Source: an uncultured Catenibacterium sp.
Lineage (GTDB): Bacteria > Bacillota_I > Bacilli_A > Erysipelotrichales > Coprobacillaceae
Length of the DNA: 7,110 bases
NCBI RefSeq assembly: GCF_900764565.1
Contig: NZ_CAAFOM010000106.1
Coordinates: 1-7,110, forward strand
Direction: 5' to 3'
The notes under the pieces are model-generated. The model saw nothing but the letters and a program-made list of their open reading frames with translations. It had not been told where the DNA came from and did not search any database. Both the position numbers and the translations under genes were made by a program. Numbering within the stretch: position 1 is the stretch's first letter; each line of letters opens with the position of its first letter. Shown here in pieces: positions 1 to 5,202 of this stretch.

Positions 1-14
1 TATATATATATATA
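1..14. repeat. (TA)7 dinucleotide tract
   Basis: The window opens with seven TA units followed by ATTTG. The tract may continue to the left of the window, so its true length is unknown. It lies upstream of the first gene and could simply be AT-rich promoter DNA. Short dinucleotide tracts of this kind can vary in length by slippage, but nothing here shows that this one does. Confidence 0.6.
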
Positions 15-17
15 ATT

Positions 18-26
18 TGTTATAGA
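18..26 (+). promoter_or_regulatory. Possible extended -10 promoter of the first gene
   Basis: TGTTATAGA reads as an extended -10 element (TG, one base, then TATAGA, two mismatches from TATAAT). The matching -35 would fall within or before the TA tract and cannot be recognised. An alternative -35-like TTTACA lies at 34-39 but has no good -10 at the right distance. The element is weak and the surrounding DNA is very AT-rich, so a chance match is quite possible. Confidence 0.25.
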
Positions 27-67
27 AAGGTTATTTACAAATTAAAGATTGTTTATGTATTGAGCCT

Positions 68-74
68 AAGGAGG
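68..74 (+). promoter_or_regulatory. Shine-Dalgarno that fixes the first gene's start
   Basis: AAGGAGG lies 6 nt before ATG 81 and 9 nt before ATG 84. An upstream in-frame TTG at 60 would place this ribosome binding site inside the coding sequence, so initiation at 81 or 84 is much more likely. Confidence 0.8.
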
Positions 75-80
75 TGTTTT

Positions 81-617
81 ATGATGAAGAATAAACGTAT
101 ACAAGCACAATTTTTAATTAATGGTATATCTGATGATGTCCCACAACTTCTATTAGAAGAGAATAATTTGGTTTTCAGAAATGAATTGAAAGAAGATGTT
201 TTGATTCCTTTCAGCAGTATTATAAGCATTAAGATTTTACCTATTAATAGAATTTATAATCCCTCTGTTGGAATCTTAAAAGAAGGAATGAAAGGGTTCA
301 TGACACATCGTAATGCAGGGGTATTTAGTATTTATTTTAACTATTTTATAGATTTGGATGTTGTGACTACTACAAATACTTACTTATTTGAAAGCCTAGA
401 TCTAGAAAATGCATCGAAGTTCATCTTGAAATTAAATGAAGCCATCAAGGTTATTGATGATGTGAATCTTATTGATTTATTCAAAACAAAATCGATTAAT
501 GAATTGAAGGAATACATGGACAAGCATTATAAGGATTGGGCAAAAAAATATAATTTGGAAAATCCACGTACGACATTAGATGAAAATATGATAAGATTAG
601 CTCATAACAAACATTAG
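81..617 (+). CDS. Hypothetical protein, possible PH-like fold
   Basis: This encodes 178 residues starting at ATG 81, or 177 from the adjacent ATG 84; both are served by AAGGAGG at 68-74. I do not recognise the family. The first 125 or so residues alternate in a beta-rich pattern (for example the strand-like stretch LVFRNELKEDVLIPFSSI) and end in an amphipathic helix beginning near ENASKF. That order resembles bacterial PH/GRAM-like domains, but this is inference from pattern only. The last 45 residues are charged and probably helical (Lys/Glu/Asp/Tyr-rich). There is no signal peptide and no transmembrane segment, so the protein is probably cytoplasmic. The next gene's start follows 25 nt later with its own ribosome binding site, so the two are probably co-transcribed. 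Both are unlike the conserved genes to the right, which suggests an accessory pair. Confidence 0.7.
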   Translation: MMKNKRIQAQFLINGISDDVPQLLLEENNLVFRNELKEDVLIPFSSIISIKILPINRIYNPSVGILKEGMKGFMTHRNAGVFSIYFNYFIDLDVVTTTNTYLFESLDLENASKFILKLNEAIKVIDDVNLIDLFKTKSINELKEYMDKHYKDWAKKYNLENPRTTLDENMIRLAHNKH

Positions 618-642
618 TATCTTTTTGAAAAGGAAAATAATA

Positions 643-882
643 ATGAAACAGTATGATTTCAGGTTTGACACAGGGGTGATCAAATCATTTATAGGTAAAA
701 CTTTCACAAAATACAAACATGCAGATTTCATCATTGCAGATTCTGTAACAGGTATCATAGGATTTGAGATTAATCACCAGGTATTTGAATTAGTGAATGA
801 TTATGAGGCATTAGATTATTTTGGATTAGATGGTGAAGCAACTATATTAAGTATCTCTCAATCCAATTGGGACAGAAGTTGA
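643..882 (+). CDS. N-terminal fragment of the frameshifted gene
   Basis: This is the part translated if no correction occurs: 79 residues beginning MKQYDFRFDTG and ending SNWDRS. Its start is supported by AAAGGAAA at 629-636. An in-frame TTG at 625 is less likely because the ribosome binding site lies downstream of it. The last residues, after about position 75, are probably out of the ancestral frame. Whether this short product is stable or functional cannot be told from the sequence. Confidence 0.5.
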   Translation: MKQYDFRFDTGVIKSFIGKTFTKYKHADFIIADSVTGIIGFEINHQVFELVNDYEALDYFGLDGEATILSISQSNWDRS

Positions 883-1183
883 GCCAAGGTTTAATAATGA
901 TATCCAAGAAACATATATTGATGAGGTAGTACAGAAAGTTGTACTAGTTAATGATCATACTTTTTCTGAAAATTATGACATGTGGGAGATGAAAGCTATT
1001 GTGTTCTATTTTGATGGTTTTGAACTCTGTTTTGAAAAACAGGATTGTTGGTTTTCAATGGAAATTGTAATCCATAAAGGACATGATACGTTGAATGTGA
1101 TAGATGATGGTAAAGATATATTGAATGATTTTGATAGGAGTACATCTATTTCGATAGAAAGAACAATAGTAGAAATTATGTAA
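851..1183 (+). pseudogene. C-terminal fragment of the frameshifted gene, no own start
   Basis: This open stretch follows a TAA at 848-850 in this frame. The protein-like part begins around 872 (TEVEPRFN). An ATG at 980 would give a 67-residue piece, but no Shine-Dalgarno precedes it. Independent expression is therefore unlikely, and the piece is best read as the displaced second half of the gene starting at 643. Confidence 0.6.
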
Positions 1184-1187
1184 TATG

Positions 1188-1216
1188 AGGGTCTGGATTT
1201 TTTCAGACCTTTTTTT
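1188..1216 (+). terminator. Rho-independent terminator
   Basis: GGTCTG at 1190-1195 pairs perfectly with CAGACC at 1204-1209 around the loop GATTTTTT. A G-U and an A-U pair extend the stem outward, and a run of seven T follows at 1210-1216. It sits 5 nt after the stop codon of the frameshifted gene and separates that pair from the acetyltransferase operon. Confidence 0.88.
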
Positions 1217-1217
1217 A

Positions 1218-1226
1218 TGGTATTAT
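1218..1226 (+). promoter_or_regulatory. Possible extended -10 promoter of the GNAT operon
   Basis: TGGTATTAT directly follows the terminator and reads as an extended -10 (TG, one base, TATTAT). The expected transcript start near 1233 would leave only about a 14-nt leader before ATG 1247. The -35 zone would fall in the terminator hairpin and shows no good match, so this is tentative. Some promoter is required here, because the upstream terminator is strong. Confidence 0.4.
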
Positions 1227-1246
1227 ATTAAGTGAAGGAGTTAGTT

Positions 1247-1735
1247 ATGGAAATAAGAAAAGCAGATAGAACTCAAATAGATGAAATAATGAGTCTGTAT
1301 AAAGAAGCAAAGATATTTATGGATAATCATGGCAATAAAGATCAATGGCCTGTAGGTTATCCTTCAAAAGAATTGATTACTAAAGATATAGATAAGATGT
1401 ATTTATGTATGTATGAAGATCAAATTGCCGCTGTCTTCTATTATGCGATAGAAGAAGATCAGGATTATAAGGAAATAGAGGGGCAATGGTTGAATGATGC
1501 ACCATATGGTGTTGTTCATCGTGTTGTTTCTGCTCATATTGTGAAAGGAGCTTGCAAGTTTATCTTAAATTGGGCTTATAGTCAGATGCCTAATTTAAAG
1601 ATGGATACAGGAGTCAAGAATATTCCTATGCAGAATTTATTAGAATCTTGTGGATTTAAACAGTGTGGTAAAATAATAAATGCACAGGGTATAACATGCT
1701 TGGCATATCAAAAAGGAGAAACAAATGAAATATAA
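1247..1735 (+). CDS. GNAT family N-acetyltransferase
   Basis: This encodes a 162-residue cytoplasmic enzyme of the acetyl-CoA-dependent GNAT superfamily; the acceptor is unknown. The N-terminus MEIRKADRTQIDEIMSLY is the typical first strand and helix. It is followed by a GNKDQWPVGYPS stretch (about residues 29-40), which marks a common Firmicutes GNAT subgroup, and a YGVVHRVVS strand (about 97-105) at the central catalytic/acetyl-CoA region. The C-terminal KMDTGVKNIPMQNLLESCGF segment is the classic motif-B helix before the final strand. The usual Q/RxxGxG/A acetyl-CoA loop is degenerate (HIVKGACK), as in this subgroup. ATG 1247 is chosen because AAGGAG at 1235-1240 lies 6 nt upstream; the in-frame GTG at 1232 would contain that site. 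It is the first gene of a three-gene operon, overlapping the next by 11 nt. Confidence 0.88.
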   Translation: MEIRKADRTQIDEIMSLYKEAKIFMDNHGNKDQWPVGYPSKELITKDIDKMYLCMYEDQIAAVFYYAIEEDQDYKEIEGQWLNDAPYGVVHRVVSAHIVKGACKFILNWAYSQMPNLKMDTGVKNIPMQNLLESCGFKQCGKIINAQGITCLAYQKGETNEI

Positions 1736-2384
1736 ATGTTTAATACTTGATCATGATGATACGATTGTAGATAGTACACGTACAGTGAACTTTCCTGCAT
1801 TCTTAGATTCGTTAAGTAAATTACGTCCAGGTGTCATTATGACATGTGAGGAGTATTTTAAATATAACTATAAACCAGGCTTTACAGCTTTATGCTTTGA
1901 TATATTAAAATTCACTAAAGAAGAAATGCATATTCAGGAAAATAACTGGCAGTCTTATATTCGAGATCATGCACCTGTCTGTTTTGATGGGATTCATGAT
2001 TTATTATGGCGTTATGTGAATGCAGGTGGCATGATCTGTGTTATTTCTCATTCAATGAAGCATACAATTGTTCGTGATTATAAGAATAATGACTTGCCTG
2101 AGCCTTCTATTGTATATGGGTGGGAATTACCTCCTGAAAAGCGTAAACCATCTACTTGGCCTGTTGAAAGCATTATTGAAGAACTTCATTTAAATAAAGA
2201 AGATGTTTTACTTGTAGATGACTTATTACCAGGCATACAGATGGCACGAGACGCGCATATTGATGCATGTGGAGCTGGATGGGCTCATGATATCAAGGAA
2301 ATCAAAGAAGATATCAAGAATAAATGTACTTATTATGTTGAGTCTGTAAAAGATTTAGAAGACTTATTGTTTGAGGGAGAGTAA
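1725..2384 (+). CDS. HAD-superfamily hydrolase (phosphatase-like)
   Basis: This 219-residue protein carries all four HAD motifs. Motif I is LDHDDTIVDS, with nucleophile D9 and acid/base D11. Motif II is the Ser of VISHS (S108). Motif III is Lys 141 in KRKPSTW. Motif IV is VLLVDDLLPG, with D165 and D166 for Mg2+ binding. Between motifs I and II lies a helical insertion of about 90 residues, consistent with a subfamily I (cap C1) phosphatase such as the phosphoglycolate phosphatase or beta-phosphoglucomutase group. The substrate cannot be assigned. There is no signal peptide or membrane segment. AAGGAG at 1713-1718 lies 6 nt before ATG 1725, inside the acetyltransferase gene, and the 11-nt overlap suggests translational coupling. 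Confidence 0.88.
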   Translation: MKYKCLILDHDDTIVDSTRTVNFPAFLDSLSKLRPGVIMTCEEYFKYNYKPGFTALCFDILKFTKEEMHIQENNWQSYIRDHAPVCFDGIHDLLWRYVNAGGMICVISHSMKHTIVRDYKNNDLPEPSIVYGWELPPEKRKPSTWPVESIIEELHLNKEDVLLVDDLLPGIQMARDAHIDACGAGWAHDIKEIKEDIKNKCTYYVESVKDLEDLLFEGE

Positions 2385-2386
2385 AG

Positions 2387-3013
2387 ATGGAATTAGAAGC
2401 ATTTTTATTAGTTAAAGAACCATTAAATAAAACAACAGATTATATTGATCATCCCTTAGATGAGGAAGTACGTCTCAATGGGGCGTTAAGTAACTTCATG
2501 TGGGAGGAAGCAGATGAATGTACTAAAAATCATACGGGAATGATTCATATCCATAAGGCAATTGAAACCATTCAGACAGATTGTCCTTTATTTGTAGAAG
2601 AAGTATGTTCAAGAATGGATGAAAATGTCGTAGGAGTTTATATGAATGATGTCATCTATGAACCATCTTTTTATCAAACAATGGCAAAGATGATTGATCA
2701 GGATATGTTTCCTATTTACAACGTCATCTGGTTTGGCTTATATCCATTAGACAATGGAGTAGGGGCATATACAGATGGTCTTGAAAAGCTCGGCTATCAC
2801 GAAATAGAAGTCTCTTCTATAGGAGAACCTATGGACATATTAGACTTTATTAAAGATACAGCACTCTATGTTATTATGAACAATGTGGTATTTAAAGATG
2901 GTGAAACTATTGGACTCACTATTGAACAGGTATTGTCTATTCATTTAGGTGTAAGTGAGATATTTGATACACCAACTTTTAGGATAGACGATCCTTTTCT
3001 TACCAATTCATGA
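2387..3013 (+). CDS. DUF4261 domain protein
   Basis: This encodes 208 residues, starting 2 nt after the hydrolase stop, with GAGGGAG at 2373-2379 seven nt before the ATG. The C-terminal part (about residues 127-201) matches my recollection of DUF4261: a YTDGLEKLGYHEIEV strand-helix-strand, a helix around DFIKDTALYVI, the signature KDGETIG at 170-176, then an EQ-containing helix and a terminal strand. The N-terminal half (MELEAFLLVKEPL, then IHIHKAIETIQTDCPLFVEEV) is a soluble alpha/beta region. The function of this family is unknown. It is the last gene of the operon with the acetyltransferase and the hydrolase. A membrane role is unlikely because no hydrophobic segment is long enough. The family call is from memory, not from a profile search. 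Confidence 0.75.
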   Translation: MELEAFLLVKEPLNKTTDYIDHPLDEEVRLNGALSNFMWEEADECTKNHTGMIHIHKAIETIQTDCPLFVEEVCSRMDENVVGVYMNDVIYEPSFYQTMAKMIDQDMFPIYNVIWFGLYPLDNGVGAYTDGLEKLGYHEIEVSSIGEPMDILDFIKDTALYVIMNNVVFKDGETIGLTIEQVLSIHLGVSEIFDTPTFRIDDPFLTNS

Positions 3014-3029
3014 AAATACTTTCATTTTT
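3010..3029 (+). terminator. Possible weak terminator after the DUF4261 gene
   Basis: ATGAAA at 3010-3015 can pair with TTTCAT at 3020-3025 around the loop ATAC, followed by T residues to 3029. The stem has only one G-C pair and overlaps the stop codon, so it may be inefficient or fortuitous. No stronger hairpin is seen before the murC promoter region. Confidence 0.3.
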
Positions 3030-3061
3030 AAGTGATATCTATGTAATCATTATTTAATTTG

Positions 3062-3070
3062 TGTTAATAT
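3062..3070 (+). promoter_or_regulatory. Possible extended -10 promoter of the murC operon
   Basis: TGTTAATAT reads as TG, one base and TAATAT, an extended -10 element. The preceding bases make TTGTGTTAATAT, nearly the same as the element before the CLC gene. No convincing -35 lies 16-18 nt upstream. Transcription would begin near 3077, giving a leader of only about 15 nt. This spacer is the only one of any size between the two operons. Confidence 0.4.
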
Positions 3071-3076
3071 ATTATC

Positions 3077-3083
3077 GAGGTGA
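3077..3083 (+). promoter_or_regulatory. Shine-Dalgarno that fixes the murC start
   Basis: GAGGTGA matches the anti-Shine-Dalgarno over seven bases and lies 8 nt before ATG 3092. The upstream in-frame GTG at 3080 is part of this site, so it is not the start. Confidence 0.85.
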
Positions 3084-3091
3084 CAAAATAT

Positions 3092-4402
3092 ATGTATTAT
3101 TTTATAGGTATTAAAGGTTCAGGAATGGCTTCTCTTGCAAGAATTTTATATGATTTAGGTTATGAAGTCGCAGGAAGTGATATTGATAAGTATATCTTCC
3201 TTGAAGATGGCTTAAGAGAAAGACATATTCCTATTTATTCATTTAATAAGGACAACATTAAAGACGGTATGGATGTTATTGTAGGGAATGCATTTGACCG
3301 TTCTAATGAAGAAGTGGCTGCTGCAGAAGATAATCCTAATGTAACAATCCACCATTATTATGATTTCCTAGCTAAGCTTATGGATGATCATGTAACTATT
3401 GGTATTGCAGGTACACATGGTAAGACTTCTACTACAGGTATGGCTTATCATTTATTTAAAGACTATGATAAGACAAATGTATTAATTGGAGATGGTACTG
3501 GTTATGCCACTAAGGGTGCTAAGTATTTCATAGCTGAATGCTGTGAATATAAGGATCATTTCTTATGGTATCATCCAGATTATTCTTATATCAACAACAT
3601 TGAAATGGACCATGTAGACTATTTCAAGTCAATGGAACAGTATGAACAGTCTTTTGAAAAATATGCCAACCAGGCTAAAAAGGCTATTGTCATCTGGGGT
3701 GACGATCCACATCTTCCTCATTTGAATTATACAAAGAGAGTTGTAAAATTCGGTGTCAAAGATGGCAATGATGTTCAGGCAAAAAATGTAATCAATAATG
3801 AAAAAGGTCTTTCATTTGATGTATATATCTATGGTGATCTTTTTGGACATTTCACTTTACCATTCTATGGCATGCATACACTTTATAACACATTAGGTGT
3901 TATTACTTTAGGTTACCTTGAAGGTATGGATTTTGATTATATGCAGAGTCAGTTAAGTACGTTTAAAGGAACTAAGAGACGTTATGCAGTCAAAGAAGTA
4001 GGAAACAACGTTTATGTTGATGACTATGCACATCATCCAACAGCTATTAAATATGTTATCGAAGAAACAAGAACACGTTTCCCTGGTAAGCAGATTGTTG
4101 CGGTTTACCAGCCAGATAGATATTCTCGTGGTTTAAGATTTGCGAAGGATTATGCAAGAATCATGGATACAGTTGATCATCCATACTTTGTAGATTTCCC
4201 TGCAAATGCACCAAAGGAACCAGGTATTGATATTGATGTCAGTGTTATTACTAAGAACCTACCTCGTTCTAAAGTAGTAACTGAAGATGAAGCAGGTGCG
4301 AAAGAATTGGCTCAATATGATAATGCAGTATTCTTATTTATGAGTCCAAAGGATATTTATAAGTTAGAAGACCTCGTTATTAAGGAAAAAGAAAAAGCAT
4401 AG
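3092..4402 (+). CDS. murC: UDP-N-acetylmuramate--L-alanine ligase
   Basis: MurC adds L-alanine to UDP-MurNAc using ATP, the first amino-acid step of peptidoglycan precursor synthesis in the cytoplasm. The 436-residue length is close to the usual Firmicutes form. In order: the N-terminal nucleotide-sugar Rossmann domain with GIKGSGM (6-12) and GSDI (28-31); the central ATPase domain with P-loop GTHGKTST (107-114), ECCEYKDHF (149-157) and NNIEMDHVDYF (168-178); GMHTLYN (260-266); FKGTKRR (291-297); and the C-terminal domain with DDYAHHP (310-316). Oddities lie in the C-terminal domain: QPDRYSR (340-346) where QPH(R/T)(Y/F)(S/T)R is usual, and MSPKDI (417-422) where the family usually has MGAGDI. 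The start at ATG 3092 rests on GAGGTGA at 3077-3083. It opens the operon with the DUF948, YtxH and CcpA-like genes. Confidence 0.93.
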   Translation: MYYFIGIKGSGMASLARILYDLGYEVAGSDIDKYIFLEDGLRERHIPIYSFNKDNIKDGMDVIVGNAFDRSNEEVAAAEDNPNVTIHHYYDFLAKLMDDHVTIGIAGTHGKTSTTGMAYHLFKDYDKTNVLIGDGTGYATKGAKYFIAECCEYKDHFLWYHPDYSYINNIEMDHVDYFKSMEQYEQSFEKYANQAKKAIVIWGDDPHLPHLNYTKRVVKFGVKDGNDVQAKNVINNEKGLSFDVYIYGDLFGHFTLPFYGMHTLYNTLGVITLGYLEGMDFDYMQSQLSTFKGTKRRYAVKEVGNNVYVDDYAHHPTAIKYVIEETRTRFPGKQIVAVYQPDRYSRGLRFAKDYARIMDTVDHPYFVDFPANAPKEPGIDIDVSVITKNLPRSKVVTEDEAGAKELAQYDNAVFLFMSPKDIYKLEDLVIKEKEKA

Positions 4403-4413
4403 GAGGACATCCC

Positions 4414-4710
4414 ATGGATATTTTAACAATTTGTCTATGTATTCTAGTGCTCGCTGGTGTATTCGCATTAGTGTCTCTAGGAGTATTCCTTATCCATGCA
4501 CTTTCTACCTTAAAGGATGTCAGCCATTTAGCACAGCACTTGGAAGCAACTGTTTCTAAAGTGAATGTGACAGTGGATGATATCAACTATAAAATGGATA
4601 AGCTCAATGAACCTATCAATGTAGTGAGCGGTATTTTTAATAAGAAGAGATCAGGCGCAGGTGTTTTAGGTACGGTATTAGGCTTGAAAAATATCTTGAA
4701 GAAAAAATAG
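4414..4710 (+). CDS. DUF948 membrane protein (YtxG-like)
   Basis: This 98-residue protein has one N-terminal transmembrane segment (about residues 4-29, ILTICLCILVLAGVFALVSL). A short amphipathic coiled-coil stretch follows (STLKDVSHLAQHLEATVSKV, VDDINYKMDKL) and the tail is basic, ending in KKK. That layout and its place directly after murC and before a YtxH gene match the DUF948/YtxG family known from Bacillus and Staphylococcus. It is probably anchored in the cytoplasmic membrane; its molecular role is not established, although the Bacillus relatives are linked to general stress. AGGAGG at 4401-4406 overlaps the murC stop codon and lies 7 nt before the ATG, so it is tightly coupled to murC. 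Confidence 0.85.
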   Translation: MDILTICLCILVLAGVFALVSLGVFLIHALSTLKDVSHLAQHLEATVSKVNVTVDDINYKMDKLNEPINVVSGIFNKKRSGAGVLGTVLGLKNILKKK

Positions 4711-4721
4711 GAGGTATAATT

Positions 4722-5201
4722 ATGAAATTCGGAAAAGTATTATTCGGAGTAGGATTAGGTGTTTTAGCAGGATTATTATTTGCACCTAAGAAAGGTAGCG
4801 AATTAAGAGAAGACATTAAGGCTAAATCAAAATCTACTTACGACTATTTAGCAAGTCTTACTAGAGAAGATGTAGAAGCTAAATTAGGAGAAACAATTGA
4901 AAATATTAAAAAGTCAGTAGATGAATTTGATGCAGATGATTTTAAAGAAACGACTAAAGAAAAAGTAGATGAAGTTCAGAAAAAATTAGAAATTCTAGCA
5001 GAAAAAGTAAAATCTAGTGATAATTTTGATAAGGTAAAAGGTTCAGTTGTAGAAGTAACTGGACGCGTTAATAAGAAAATCGACGAAGTGAAAACAATGA
5101 TTAATGATAAGGCTGCTACAATTGATGAAGATACTATCGATCAGGAAATTGATGATGTAGAAAAACAGCTAGATGAAATGATTGAGGAAATTAAGGACTA
5201 G
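4722..5201 (+). CDS. YtxH-family membrane-anchored coiled-coil protein
   Basis: This encodes 159 residues. A glycine-rich N-terminal hydrophobic segment (about residues 4-21, GKVLFGVGLGVLAGLLFA) runs straight into the family hallmark FAPKKGSELRED (20-31). The remaining 125 residues are a long, highly charged Lys/Glu/Asp heptad-like helix, ending acidic. This is the usual build of YtxH proteins: one membrane anchor and an extended helical tail. Their biochemical function is unknown; the Bacillus member belongs to the general-stress regulon, and no sigma-B-type promoter is visible here. AGGAGGT at 4709-4715 lies 6 nt before the ATG. The gene follows the DUF948 gene by 11 nt and precedes the CcpA-like gene by 1 nt, so all are on one transcript. 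Confidence 0.87.
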   Translation: MKFGKVLFGVGLGVLAGLLFAPKKGSELREDIKAKSKSTYDYLASLTREDVEAKLGETIENIKKSVDEFDADDFKETTKEKVDEVQKKLEILAEKVKSSDNFDKVKGSVVEVTGRVNKKIDEVKTMINDKAATIDEDTIDQEIDDVEKQLDEMIEEIKD

Positions 5202-5202
5202 T

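Larger units (their letters stand above)
643..1183 (+). pseudogene. Frameshifted hypothetical gene (about 179 residues if intact)
   Basis: An ATG at 643, with AGGA at 631-634 eight nt upstream, opens a frame that stops at TGA 880-882. The +1 frame is open without a stop from 851 to TAA 1181-1183 and continues in the same compositional style (TEVEPRFNNDIQET, later MWEMKAIVFYFDGFELCFEK). The second frame has no ribosome binding site before its first ATG at 980, and about 100 nt of protein-like sequence precede that ATG. Removing one base, for example one G of GGG at 869-871, joins the two into one 541-nt gene: NW-TEVEPRF. I read this as a single gene disrupted by a one-base insertion, though a sequencing error or +1 recoding at the TGA could give the same picture. 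The family is not named. The motif pattern reminds me of small Firmicutes proteins found near toxin/immunity loci, which is an unverified recollection. No membrane segments are seen. Confidence 0.7.

Noticed and set aside
868..884. prfB-like programmed +1 frameshift at TGA 880-882
   Set aside because: The slippery context CTT-TGA-C and a strong internal Shine-Dalgarno just upstream are absent; a simple indel explains the split better, although recoding cannot be excluded.
3872..3892. GMHTLYN in MurC instead of the Mur ligase GxHN pattern, considered as a defect
   Set aside because: As I recall, other Firmicutes MurC proteins also carry HT here, so this is probably normal variation.
4380..4586. 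Open frame on the minus strand opposite the murC end and the DUF948 gene
   Set aside because: It is antisense to two well-supported genes, has a low-complexity composition and no ribosome binding site of note; treated as a shadow.
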